64,000 bases of DNA. Source: Antitrichia curtipendula. Taxonomy: Eukaryota; Streptophyta; Bryopsida; Hypnales; Leucodontaceae. The stretch spans positions 23,972,254 to 24,036,253 of the forward strand of contig OX579641.1 in NCBI GenBank assembly GCA_951230915.1. The letters are read 5' to 3'. Below the pieces are notes generated by a model. The model made no database searches. It had not been told where the DNA came from and worked only from the letters and a program-made list of their open reading frames with translations. The position numbers and the translations under genes are program-made. Shown one piece after another: positions 24,355-35,398 of the stretch (position 1 is the stretch's first letter; each line of letters begins with the position of its first letter).

Positions 24355-24458
24355 TTTTTTTTTTTTTTTTTTGACACAAATAAAGGGGAACCCTTCATTG
24401 CAAGAATAAAATACAGGCACCCAGCCGCAAGCGGCCTGGGGCAAAGAAAGACACCAAA
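24355..24458 (-). mobile_element. 5'-truncated LINE insertion, 3' end with poly(A)
   Basis: An 18-nt T run (24355-24372) is the complement of a poly(A) tail. It is followed by 86 bases resembling a plant LINE 3' untranslated end. The insert is flanked by a 13-bp direct repeat, CTTCCTGGAATAA, at 24342-24354 and 24459-24471. A poly(A) tail abutting a perfect target duplication with severe 5' truncation is the standard product of target-primed reverse transcription. No coding part remains. Because the duplication is still perfect, the insertion is fairly young. Confidence 0.85.
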
Positions 24459-24471
24459 CTTCCTGGAATAA

Positions 24472-26110
24472 GTTTAAGTTATCAGATGGTTTATGGTGCA
24501 GATGATTTTGAACGGGGGGAATGAATCGATCAGGGAAAATTAAAGCGACAAACAGGAAAAATCAAATCTATCCCAAATTTGATCCTGTTGACAAACTCTA
24601 CACCAGGAACCACGAACCAGGAATGGAAATCCAGGATAGCCAGTAAGTATCTGCCTGTGCATCGACACATCGACACATCGACACCCAGCTCAACAACTGA
24701 AATAATCGATGCACGCCGAGACAGACTGTCATGGCCCTGGTGCGCAACAACTCTGGACACGAAGCTTAACTTATAGCAAAGGCTGATACGGTTAGTAGTC
24801 TTATTACTCACGAAGTGACTCTGAACTTGTCTGTGAAGTATCAAATTTCTATACAGTGATATATGGGAGTACTTACTGTATAACTTGATACGGTGTTGCT
24901 TTCAAAAGTGATAAGTGAGATTAAATTCTTGATGATGCGTCCGTCTTCATCACAAACTGAAATGTCAGTGAGCTTAAGCTTGCAGGCCCGTCTGTTTTGC
25001 CCAAGCGCGTTTGCAGGTGATAAAGCTTTCACAAACGATACCGCCCATGCCAACGCCCACATTCAGCGTAAAGGATATTTCGAGCTTGCGTGCTCACAGC
25101 TGGTGCAGTATCTTTTGCCGGCTCCGCAGGGCTGGCATTGTGGTCGTACGTCCAAAGGGTGGGCCATATACGGTAGACATAACTCCCTAGATCTCTAAAC
25201 TACCCAAGTTTAGGGGCTGTTCACCGTGTGAATCATTTGGTTACAAAAAAATCCAAGAGCGCTCATTGGAGGTCAAACTATTGTGCAAGACCTTTGTCTC
25301 CTTTTCACACAACATTTCAAGGTTAAACATCTATATTTATGGCTTAGAACATAGCCAGTCAGCCTTAGCAACACCATTTTTTTACTTGTCATGTTCAATT
25401 TGAAAAAAAATCCTCTGTACCAGCACCACGTCACGTTAAAAATTTGTGCCATTATATTTGTCACTTCTACATGTGTTTGACAACCGATGGCCATTGTAGT
25501 GGGCACTATTATATTCACGTCAACTTAGTGAACTTTAACTATGGCTTATAGGGAAGACATGGAGGCTAATGGAGGTGTGAGAAGAAATATGAGAGCTTTA
25601 GCAAGGACTTTAAAGGGGGGTGGGGTGTTGCAAAGCATTGGGGCTTGAGTGCACCGCCACATCTCACGGGGCAGCAAGTGCCTTGCTACTTCTTCATGCC
25701 GTGGTCCAATTTTGTAAAATTGGTGGCAATACTCTTACTTAGAAGGCTTCTCTGTCATCCATCGGACATTTACAACCACCTTATATAGTTAAAGGTAGCA
25801 ACACTTGAGATAGAGACACTTTTTTGAATCTCAAAGGTCAAATGACCAAAAAAATTGATGAGGTTTTTAGAAAAAAGAAAAATGCAATTTAAGTGGTTTT
25901 GCAATTTTTCAATACTTAGTAATATTTAACAAATTTTCAAAGTTAAAAACATAAAACAACCTATACTTAACATTGGACTCACCTTGAATAAACACCATTA
26001 AAGCACAAAATGTCTCAAATTTTATTGATTGTTTCAAAAAAAACTTTACTTTTCACTTATTGTCTTTTGAAAAGTTGTTGTGTTTTAGCTAGAGTCTTGA
26101 AAATAATCAT
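24472..26110. other. Intergenic sequence with dispersed-repeat copy 2
   Basis: No gene is supported. The stretch 24500-25200 has balanced composition and scattered frames on both strands. One minus-strand frame near 25060-25180 reads CQPCGAGKRYCTSCEH, but it is short and stops at once. From about 25220 to 25330 lies a diverged copy of the dispersed repeat at 9897 (CGCTCATTGGAGGTCAAACT). A CATCGACA triplicate occurs at 24659-24684. Confidence 0.4.
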
Positions 26111-26114
26111 TTAA

Positions 26115-26693
26115 CCCCTAAAATCCCGCTTGTCCCCTTGGAGGACAATTTGGGTCCGAGTAGGTTCCTATTGTTTCAATTTGAAGTGAATTTTTTTGAG
26201 ATTTTTTGAGGTTGTGTAGCTTTGCAAGATCTTTGTGGATATATAATTTTTGTTTCAATCGGATGCCCGATGAAAAAGTTATGGCACAATGAGCAAGAAA
26301 TGGAGATTGGCAGGCAACCCAAAAAAATTTACAAAAAGTCAAAATAATTTTTTTTGAATTTTTTTCCTAAAGGATTATGTTATTACCTATACGTGAAGCT
26401 TTGATTCATTCTATTTGAACTAGAGATGAGAAAGTTATGGACAATCTTATTTTTTGGGGCAATTTAAGCATCTTCTTGAAAAAAAACTTTTTGTTCAACT
26501 TTGAATGCTAATATCTTCCAATCCGTACGATCAAGTTTGATGAAATTTTTACTACATGATCTCAGACAAGTTAAGTACAGATCCTACAGTTAAATTTCTA
26601 AAAAAACAAAAAAATTGGTTTTCTTAAGTGAATACAATAGAAATGGTAGTTTTGAGTGTTTTTTGGTAGAAAACACCCTCAGGGTTTTAGGGG
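26115..26693. mobile_element. piggyBac-like non-autonomous element P1 (579 bp)
   Basis: TTAA (26111-26114) is followed by CCCCTAAAATCCC, and the far end GGGTTTTAGGGG is followed by TTAA (26694-26697). TTAA duplications with C-rich termini are characteristic of piggyBac-type insertion. The interior is non-coding, AT-rich, and shares its right 50 bases (TTTTGAGTGTTTTTTGG) with the elements ending at 27888, 48370 and 52549. Confidence 0.75.
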
Positions 26694-26792
26694 TTAAGGC
26701 CATTTTTAGGTGGAAAAAATCCGGGACATGTCTCTTTTAGGTGTTGCTATCTAGTTGGATTGTTTATCATCCCACTATTTCTCAGCACTTAA

Positions 26793-27888
26793 CCCCTAAA
26801 GGACCAGCATGCTGTTTTTGGCAGTATAAAAAATTTGGGCAGGTACTTGTGACTGGAGATTTTCATTTTCTTGGCTTAAATTTTAGTAGAAGGTGGGCGC
26901 GAGGAGTACCTTTCATATGCACTAAATTTCATGACATTTGGAAATAGGAGTCAAAAGTTATGGCCAAATATGTTAATTTTTTTTGTAACTGGGCAGTTCG
27001 GGCAGATAAAAAAAAATCACCTTTTTCAAAAATAAAAATTTGAAATTGATTTTATAAAGTTATATATACGTGGAAAGCTTTGAACCATTCCATTTCGATC
27101 AATGAATCAAAAGTTATGAGGATTTTTAGTTTGCGGGCAGTTATAGATTCTCTACTCTGAAATAAACTTTGGAGTTGTTTATTTAACTCAATTCTTAATA
27201 TTTTTTGAATTTTTTTTTCCGTAGGATGTAGATTGTTTATTACAACATTACAACCATTGGGATTTACATTTTTCAATTCCATAATTAAATTTTTAACAAT
27301 TTAGTATTTTGGATCATTCTCTACTTCTTTCTACTTACTATTTTTTTATTGTATATGTTGTACAATATCAAATGATTTGAAAATTTTTAAGCATGTAGAG
27401 AACTTGTTTAGGAAAAAGAATTCAAAGATGCACCACCATTTTGGACATTATTTCATACAAATGTGACCTTGTGAAGTGCAGCTGCCCTGTTTTTCACAGG
27501 GACAAAATTATTTTTTTGCCAATTCAAATGCTAATATCTTCGGTGGAAAATTCTGAAATTTTTTCGACATCTTCTAAAACTAGTTTACTATAAGATCCTA
27601 CGGTTACCATCAGAAATGTTGGGCCAGATTGTTTTGGTGCCATTTTGACACCGAAGGCCGCATACAAGTCATTTTAGTGTCATTTTATCCATACTAGGTT
27701 GGTACAGAGGTTGGCACCAAATTAACTTAATTGCGTTTCAATGCACCATTGTGGCACCATGTTCACATGCCTTGAAGTTCCTGATGACATGTGTCAAAAA
27801 AGATTTTTTTTCAAAAATTTGGTACTTGTACTAAAAATGGCAGTTTTGGAGTATTTTTGGTGAAAACATAGTCATAGAACTTTAGGGG
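26793..27888. mobile_element. piggyBac-like non-autonomous element P2 (1.1 kb)
   Basis: TTAA (26789-26792) precedes CCCCTAAAGGACCAG, and CTTTAGGGG is followed by TTAA (27889-27892). The inverted CCCCTAAAG termini are perfect over 9 bases. Much of the interior matches the element at about 51740-52549, including TATATATACGTGGAAAGCTT-like and CTCTACTCTGAAATAAAC-like blocks. Compared with that copy, about 180 bases near 27618-27795 appear inserted, rich in GGTGCCATTTTG and GGCACCA words. No transposase frame is present. Confidence 0.8.
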
Positions 27889-28019
27889 TTAAAGCTAATG
27901 TGTGTACAAGTAGCAATTCAACAAATTCTTATTTGGCAAAACTTGAAGGGTAGACAGAATCAAATATTTCTACTTTGTTTCTATCTAAATTGTCCTTCTT
28001 CAATCCCTTATGACTATAA

Positions 28020-28200
28020 GTAATACTAGTGGTCATTGCTACAACCAAAATTAAAAATAAAAATAATTTTTCAATTTTTCAGTTCATAAAAACTTTGAAA
28101 TTCAATAACTTTCACACTACAGGGCCAAACTCCAAATGCTACAAAATAAAGCCCATGCATCCCACTTCACTAAGAACTTTTCGATAGTATTAAGAACGTG
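28020..28200. repeat. Fragment of the 19-21.6 kb repeat
   Basis: CATTGCTACAACCAAAATT followed by AACTTTGAAATTCAATAAC and a short AAGCCCATGCATCCC segment matches one unit of the block at 19067-21640. Confidence 0.6.
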
Positions 28201-28205
28201 ACTAA

Positions 28206-28427
28206 CACTACAAGAAAAAGGGGTGTTTTAAATGAGTTTTTAAGTATAGTCCTAAACATAAGATTATAAGTGAAGACATGTAAGGAGATTTTTAATAAAC
28301 ATTTATTAGAAATACATGCATTTCTAGTAAAAAAAATTTGAAAATCTCTGAAAAGGTCATTACTTGTAATTTTATGTCTAAGAATTTATTTTAAAACTCA
28401 CTTAAAACACCTCTTTCTCTTGTAGTG
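28206..28427. mobile_element. CACTA miniature element (222 bp)
   Basis: The left end is CACTACAAGAAAAAGGGGTG and the right end CACCTCTTTCTCTTGTAGTG, inverted copies with one or two mismatches. This is the canonical CACTA terminus. Sub-terminal arms TTTTAAATGAGTTTTTAAG and CTCACTTAAAA also pair. The flanking triplets are TAA and TGG, so the target duplication has decayed. It splits the repeat fragment to its left from the one to its right. Confidence 0.8.
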
Positions 28428-28856
28428 TGGGGGATGCATGCAATCCCCTAGATCTCAACATAACAAAAAAAACAAAATTGTATAAATATAAGTTTTCATG
28501 TTTTGTTTTTTGTTTTTTTTGTTGATAGAATGACACCTGCTATAGAATCATGCACTTGTTAAATTAATAGAAACTTCTGTAAGTGTTTATTAACCTATAA
28601 AATCATCTAATCTTGAAAAAAAATCATCTGATTATAATGTAACTGAATTTATTACTAGTGTGTTGTATATTGTTTCCATAGTATGATAAAAAATAAAAAT
28701 AAATTTAAATTTAATTTATAAAAAAAAATAGCTTTAATATCTTTTCTGTCAAGAGTTGGATTGCTAAGAAACAATGTCCGTGCAACCTTCCTAGTAGAGA
28801 GCTTTCTAATGGTATTAAAAACATGACCAATTAATACATGGTCCAAAAGATTTATA

Positions 28857-29009
28857 CACTACAAGAAAATGGGGGTATAAATGACTTGTCCACAATGACT
28901 GCACCAACAACAATGACAACAAAATAGTCATTTTGGAGTCATTTTGCAGTCATTGTAGTCGGTGCAGTCATTGTGGACAAGTCATTTATACCCCCATTTT
29001 CTTGTAATG
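28857..29009. mobile_element. CACTA miniature element (153 bp) with intact ATA duplication
   Basis: It starts CACTACAAGAAAATGGGGG and ends CCCCCATTTTCTTGTAATG (one change from TAGTG). Both sides carry the triplet ATA (28854-28856 and 29010-29012). About 50 bases at each end pair almost perfectly, including GACTTGTCCACAATGACTGC, the same sub-terminal vocabulary as the large element at 19-2812. Non-coding. Confidence 0.85.
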
Positions 29010-29012
29010 ATA

Positions 29013-30483
29013 ATTTAAGATCCAAAAATAACTCAAAAATCTATATCCAAAGACGACAAAACAAAGTCTATGCACCTTCCTCACAAAGAATTTTCTAATA
29101 GTTTCATGAACGCAATTGGAAAACGAACAATTTTGGAGATCTCATCGTAACAAACAAAACAAGGCAAAAAAATTAATTTAATGTATAGTGTAATATAAAT
29201 TTTGTCTATTCAACAAAATCCAAAAACAAGGGATTTAAGGATTAATTCTAGTGAAAAAGGTCAATAAGTATAATGTTTTTGTGACAGGTCACTTGTTTTG
29301 TAATATAGATATCTATCTATGTCATTTTTTTGTTTATTTTGACAAAGAAATCCAAGGAAATGCTTCTATTGTCAATTAGTCACAGTCCAATTCCCAATGT
29401 TATATATAAGACACAATGAATGGCGTCTCAGTCTTGTCTAGTGTATGGCCCATGTCAAATCTTATGTCAATTTGTCAGGGAATTGTCAATTTGCCTTGAT
29501 GCATGCTCTAGCCACTTAATAATATTGTATAATATTATATATTGATATAAAATACTATAAGCTTTTATATAAAATTCATTAGGTTAATCCTCTTTCCGTT
29601 CTCTCTCGTCTAGCTAGTATTAACACTACTTGCCTATTGGCAATTTTATTTTTATACAATTATTCCATATTCCTATCACAATGCAACCGTATATATGTTT
29701 ACAACAAAAGATCGGTTCTTTCCTAATATTTTTTTCATTTCATATACCACCCACTTTACTTCATCTTCATGTCAATTAGTCTTTATTATTTTAATGTAGT
29801 AACGTAGAGTCAAGTTGCCAAGGCCATCACCTAAGACCATGCAATGTTGGACCGGGGTTTATGACCATGTTCTTTGTTTCTGGTAGCACTACGTCCATAC
29901 AGCCTCGTTACGAGCATCAATTTATCAATTTGACTATGTATCTTTTATAACAAACAACATCATTCTGACACTAGGTGTTGATGACAACAAGTTGCCAATT
30001 TAATTTGTATGGACGAAAATATACACATGCTTTTATAGTACATGGTGGTCTGAAAATCAAGTATGCATGTTGCGATCGGACAATTTAGTAATTGCAAGTA
30101 TGATGATTTAATCCTTTCTCTATTAAATTATATGGCATATTGACTTCATTCCAACTTGACTCTATTGACTTGATCTAAATGACCAACTCAGATTCAAACA
30201 TACTACTATTACAAAGAAAATCAATTGGACTGGGCCTTTTACAACTCACAAACAAGATCAGGTGTAGTCAATTCGACCAATGCAACTCTAGATAATCTAT
30301 AGCACACAAATCTCTCAATAATTCTCCTAACTTCACAACCCACTTTACATAAGTCTCAGACATGTATAAATAATCAAATTGACCAACTTTCATACACAAC
30401 AAGCTTACACTGTGACTCCTAGTTTGCCCACACATACATGTATAGTCAAATTGACTCAAACATGATGCTCATAAGAATTCAAC
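29013..30483. other. Intergenic sequence, left part of an AATT-word-rich region
   Basis: No gene is supported. From about 29460 onward, words of the form GTCAATTTGAC or GTCAAATTGAC recur (for example 29466, 29925, 30375, 30442). A diverged fragment of the 19-21.6 kb repeat lies at 29040-29180. Confidence 0.45.
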
Positions 30484-30486
30484 AAT

Positions 30487-31541
30487 CACTAGATGAAAAA
30501 TGTGTCCGTCACAACCAACTAAAATGCAACTAAATGTCCTATACAACTATCCTGCGACTATAGCCTTCTCTATTTGCACCAAACTCTTACGTCATTGTTT
30601 GCGTCATTACTTTACATCATTAGTGTAATAATTTAGTTGTGAAGTAGTTGTAGAATGAAGTGGATACATTGTTTCAATCGCAAAGGAGTCATAGAATGAA
30701 GTATAGGATCATGAAAGTTGTAACATAATTCAAATTTAGAATGAATGTGAGTTATTCTCCATCCAATATTTGTCACAGTTGTCAATGTGGACTAGTTCAA
30801 ACTATATGATATCCACCGTGTCGATATGCAGTTGCAAAAAAAGACTAGGAAATTGAAAAACAATTGCAACTATAAAATGACAATAGTTGTTTCTTAGTTG
30901 TTTAGTCGTAATTTCTTAGTTGTTTTGTAGTTGTTTAGTAATCATTTTCTAGTTGTTTTCAAATCATTTTTTGATTGTCTTATATCATTTGTTCCATATC
31001 AATTGTAAAAAGTACCATTAGGTTGAACATATAAGACTTGTAAGTAGTTGTATCTACATTTTGTAGATTCTGAAATCTACAAATTCTACAAGTCACAAAC
31101 AAGTTGCAAATGTGCCACAAATAAATTGCAAATGAGTCACAAACAAGTTGCAATGAAGTCACTGACAAGTCACAAACAAGTCAAAGATGAGTTGCAAATG
31201 AGTCACAGACAAGTGGCAATGAAGTCTCAAATGAGTTGCAAACAAGTCATAGATTAATTGCAAATAAATCGCCAATAAATTGTACAACTCACCAATTGAG
31301 TGATCTTCCTTACATGGCAGCAAATACCACATAAGCAACCACGTCATAAAATGCATGGATGAAATTCCTAGTAATTTGCCTACTCAGAAAACAACATTGT
31401 TTTGCCTTGCAACTATAATATGACTAAAATACTTGTCCACAACGACTGGGAGCCTCCACATTCTCACCAGTCGCCAATGTTTGATACAACCCAAAACCAG
31501 TTGCTCTTTGTAGTTGCAAAACCCCTCATTTTCTTCTAGTG
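30487..31541. mobile_element. Non-autonomous CACTA element, 1.06 kb (copy 1)
   Basis: The ends are CACTAGATGAAAAATG and CATTTTCTTCTAGTG. The triplet AAT flanks both sides (30484-30486 and 31542-31544). It contains a field of short repeats, ACAAGTTGCAAATGAGTCAC-like, between about 31090 and 31290. ACTTGTCCACAACGACTG near the right end is shared with other CACTA elements in the window. A 1.25 kb relative lies at 35399-36649. No transposase frame is visible. Confidence 0.82.
31090..31290. repeat. Degenerate short tandem array within CACTA copy 1
   Basis: Variants of CACAAACAAGTTGCAAATGAGT recur about every 20-25 bases. The matching array in copy 2 lies at about 36225-36420. The words GTTGCA and GAGTCAC resemble CACTA sub-terminal binding repeats. 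Confidence 0.7.
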
Positions 31542-31544
31542 AAT

Positions 31545-33090
31545 TTGACCTTTCAAGTTTTCTAGGATAACTTGGTTAATTTGATCACCCCACAATGCAA
31601 TTTCTAGACCAACTCGATCCTCACTCAACAATTATTTACTCCAATAATTTTATCAATTTGACATATAGTCAACAACTGAAAAACAACCAAATACAATTAA
31701 AATTTCTCCACAATTTGTATAGAAATACTTATGGTCAGTTTGATGTTCATAGTCCACACAATTTGATAAGGCTCACCATTCTCATGATTCTAAATTGACA
31801 GAATTTACACACAACAATTTATACCATAACACACAATTAATTAGACAATATTTTTAGTCCACAATCACAAGTAGTAACTCTCAATCAATTAGCAAGTACT
31901 TCATACGCACAAAGCTATATCCCACAGCTAAATAGACAGACAAAGCTTCACACAATAAGCTCACACAAGCAACAACAAGTAAGCAACTCACAATTTTAAA
32001 TGCTGACAAGTATATTAACAAAGCACATGGAAGTTTATAGTGAGTTATACAATATGTATGAATTGAAAAAAAAACAATGGACCTTTGGACATATAGTTCC
32101 AAAATGTAGAAACAACTCTTCACAAGGAGAGTTACTAAGTCAATTTGACCCTTTTCAAATCCTATCACTTTGACTCTTCAAAATTTAAGAACCGACCGCT
32201 TCAATTTTTAAGAAGTATCTACAATTCTAATTGACCCGGTAATGGAAATGAGACAAATTGATAATCCCAATTACACAATAATAGTCAAATTGACCAAAAA
32301 AATCAAAAATGTAAAGTACAACATATAGATTTGAGAAGTACTTGACAATTTCATTAATTTTATTAATCATTTTTAGTGCCAAATTAAGGTAGCTAGTGTT
32401 GAAATGAAACAAGATTCTAAAAGAAGATCTGCAAATATTTTTATTTTCATCAAACATTTGATGTAATCATTATAGGGCCTCATCCTCGAAGGATTGAAGT
32501 AAGGACAACTTACTACATATTATAGAGTCCAACAAAAATTTCAAATGTGATTTTAATAAGTATCTTGAATTATTATAAACCTTGCTAAATGTACTTTAGT
32601 AAATTCCTAAGCAATTTAATTATATTCAGCAAATTAGTAGACCAAAATTTAGAACCATAAAAAATTATAATAATAACTCAAAATATCAATATCATTAGTT
32701 CATGAGTGGATCATTTTTTCTTCTTTCCATTGCTATATTATACAATCTTCTTCAAAGGTTTTTTTAAATGATTAATATTAATTAAATAAGGTACATCTTT
32801 CAAAACATTTATCATCCACCATGTAAATGGTTAAGCATTTAGAGGTTAGAACATTTAACACTTTGTTTTGCACTTTTTGTTGCTATAGTTTTAAACAAAT
32901 TTAGCCTTATTTGTGATCACCAAAATGTTAGAATTGAACATCTTCATCATTCAATCATAGAGGACTATCACATGAAATGTTACTCAAAAATACTAGAATG
33001 AATGAGTCCTTTAGAGGCTCCAAAATTAGGTCTTTGTTGTTGAGCATAATTTCTATTATTAAATTGGTCAAATTAAATCTGTCATTGTGT
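31545..33090. other. AT-rich sequence with scattered GTCAAATTGAC words
   Basis: No gene is supported. Near-palindromic words such as TCAATTTGAC (31651, 32140) and TCAAATTGACC (32286) continue the pattern seen left of the CACTA insertion, which therefore interrupts a once continuous region. Confidence 0.45.
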
Positions 33091-33107
33091 GTTATGTATG
33101 TGATTGT

Positions 33108-34700
33108 GACAAATTGTGAGTGCATAATTGTATGAGTAATTGCGTTTGGTCAATTTAGTTGGATGCCTTTGATTGTGTTGTATGACTAATTGTCATATGA
33201 ATTGCATATTTAATTTAAGTCCATTGAACTGTGAGTTTGCCAGTGTGGTTTTCATAATAAATTCTTGAACTTAGTGAATGAATGTTTGTATAAAACGAAT
33301 TGTCAATTGAGCGTTGTACTTGGATACTTGCTCTGGAATAATTTGTAAACTGAGGAGTTGGAGCAACTAGACGAAGGAATCATCTGCGGATTTCAAGCAG
33401 AATTCAAGTTCAGTGCTGGATCGTGAAGGACCAGCCAAGGACAATTTATCCAGTATGTAATTCTTAAGCAAATTGTTTGAATTATAATCAATATTTTATT
33501 ATTATTGAATTAGTTGTCTTTGAATTGAAATTGAAATGCAAAATTAGGAAATCATGTGAAGATTGATAATGAATCAATTAATTATGATATCTTCTTGGAA
33601 GGAGTTTTGAGAGACAAATTGTTCATTTGAATATGATCAAATTATTATTTATCATGTCGTTGTAAGAACAACTGTAATGTAGATTGTTTTAAATCAGTGA
33701 ATGAGAAGAGGTGAGTATAGACAAATTGTCATTGTAATTGATATGAATTGGATATGATAAAAATCAGATTGAAATTTTGATTGTGCAAGGAGTGAAATAA
33801 CTAATTCTATAGATTTTTGTAAATCAAAGATAAATCCATGTATGTGAAATTGTTAAGTGTTGAAACCAATTGGAAATTGTGTGATTCAAGGATATATTAT
33901 TTGTGATTTATTAAGACTAATTGTCATATTTGATATTTGTATTAAGTTGTGATTTTGTTGAAGACGGAGAAGGACCGGCGGTTTGCAGACGAATTGTCAT
34001 TATAAATTGAATTAACTTGTAAATTTGAATTATGTGTGTCATTGTTATATGTATGAATTGAATTGTTTGATCTTGGAAGGAGAGTCGTTATCCAGTATTT
34101 TAATGTGACCTTTAAATTTGTTAAAGAATTTATTTTCCGATTGGAAAATTTAACAAATTGACTATTGATCTTTGATCAATAAGTTTGGAGCAATTAGACA
34201 AATTGTCAAAGACTGAGTTTGAAGAGTCAAATTAAACTAGTGAGTAGTAGTTCAGTTACGTGTGTGAATTAAAGTAAATGGGATGAGCCCTGATTTGGTG
34301 AATGTTAAGTATGACTAATTGTCTTACCAGTTAGAACGGGAATTGTATGAAATAGTTCTTGGTTGGGAAAAGAATTAAGTTTGCTTTGGTTTGGTTCTTG
34401 TATTTGAAATGAATTGTGTACTTTGACGAATTGTTGCAATTGTGTAGAGTATACTAAGCTTGGTGAATGCATTGCAATCATGCCCTGCATTAGTTAGAGA
34501 CAAATTGTTGTAGGACTGGGACTGGTTTCTACTCATCTAAACTAGTGAATAGGCTAGTAAATAGTGACTGGACAAATTGTCTTGGTAACGCAAATCACCA
34601 ATAATTAAGGAACATGTATACAATTATATAAATATATTATACAATTATTATATTTGCATTTGTCTAGTAGTAGATCATGCGCATGACAAATTGTGGTCAA
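33108..34700 (+). repeat. Field of thirteen GAC-N-AATTGT words, one orientation
   Basis: The word GACNAATTGT(C), with N being A, T or G, occurs at 33108, 33184, 33613, 33720, 33915, 33988, 34197, 34313, 34424, 34499, 34571 and 34685. A one-off variant (ACGAATTGTC) lies at 33295. All carry the extra base on the same side of AATT, so they share one orientation. Neighbouring copies are often 72-76 or 107-116 bases apart. The sequence between them is AT-rich and non-coding. This looks like an array of protein-binding sites or the remains of a tandem repeat. Confidence 0.7.
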
Positions 34701-35398
34701 ACCTAACAAATTGTTGAAACTCTCTGCTAGAACACTAGGCAGGACTGAGACTGCATTTCACGCATCCATAGCATTATTTAAAGGATTGGCAATCAAATTA
34801 TACAAATGGGTATAAGAGTGAATGTATGTTTCCTTTGTGTTTGTGAAATATCATAGTAAATCTCATTCCAATCTTGAATACAAGTGACCCTAGTCACAAA
34901 ACGTTAAACTATTTTACTATTCCCTAGATTTTGAACCCCTATACTAGTTCTTTGGGTATTTGCAGAAGTAGCAAAACTTAGACTATACTTCATCAACGTT
35001 CATCATATACAAACCTTTGTGTTAACACCATGGGACCAAATTGCACCATTTCAAGATAGAATCTTACTTTGAATACTCAAGAGAAATCTTTTTTTGGTCA
35101 CTTTTTTTTATTTTTGCAAAAAATATGGATGTAATTGTCAAATTTGGATGAAAAGATGCATGAATATAACTAATAAATTATTTTTATGTTTAGAATGTGG
35201 ATGCTTAAATAACAATTTGCTTTACCAAAATATAAATGATTGTCATCTTAACACTTCTTTGAAAAATAAAATAAAAAATTGATTGTTTGGATGTGAGCAA
35301 TGAATGAGAATGGATAGTTTGATCAGAATTCCTTTGTTTCAAGTTCAATCTTAGGGCATCTCCACCGTTACTTGCCAAACTTGGCACACTCAAATTTT
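34701..35398. other. AT-rich intergenic sequence
   Basis: No gene, RNA or repeat boundary is recognised between the word field and the CACTA derivative at 35399. Confidence 0.5.

Noticed and set aside
25040..25180. Cysteine-rich CQPCGAGKRYCTSCEH in a minus-strand frame
   Set aside because: The frame is under 40 codons, ends at once in TGA and has no neighbours in phase. It does not match a zinc-finger spacing I can name.
31090..31290. Regular short repeats that could suggest a CRISPR-like array
   Set aside because: Units are degenerate, spacers are not unique, and the array lies inside a delimited CACTA element in a plant genome.
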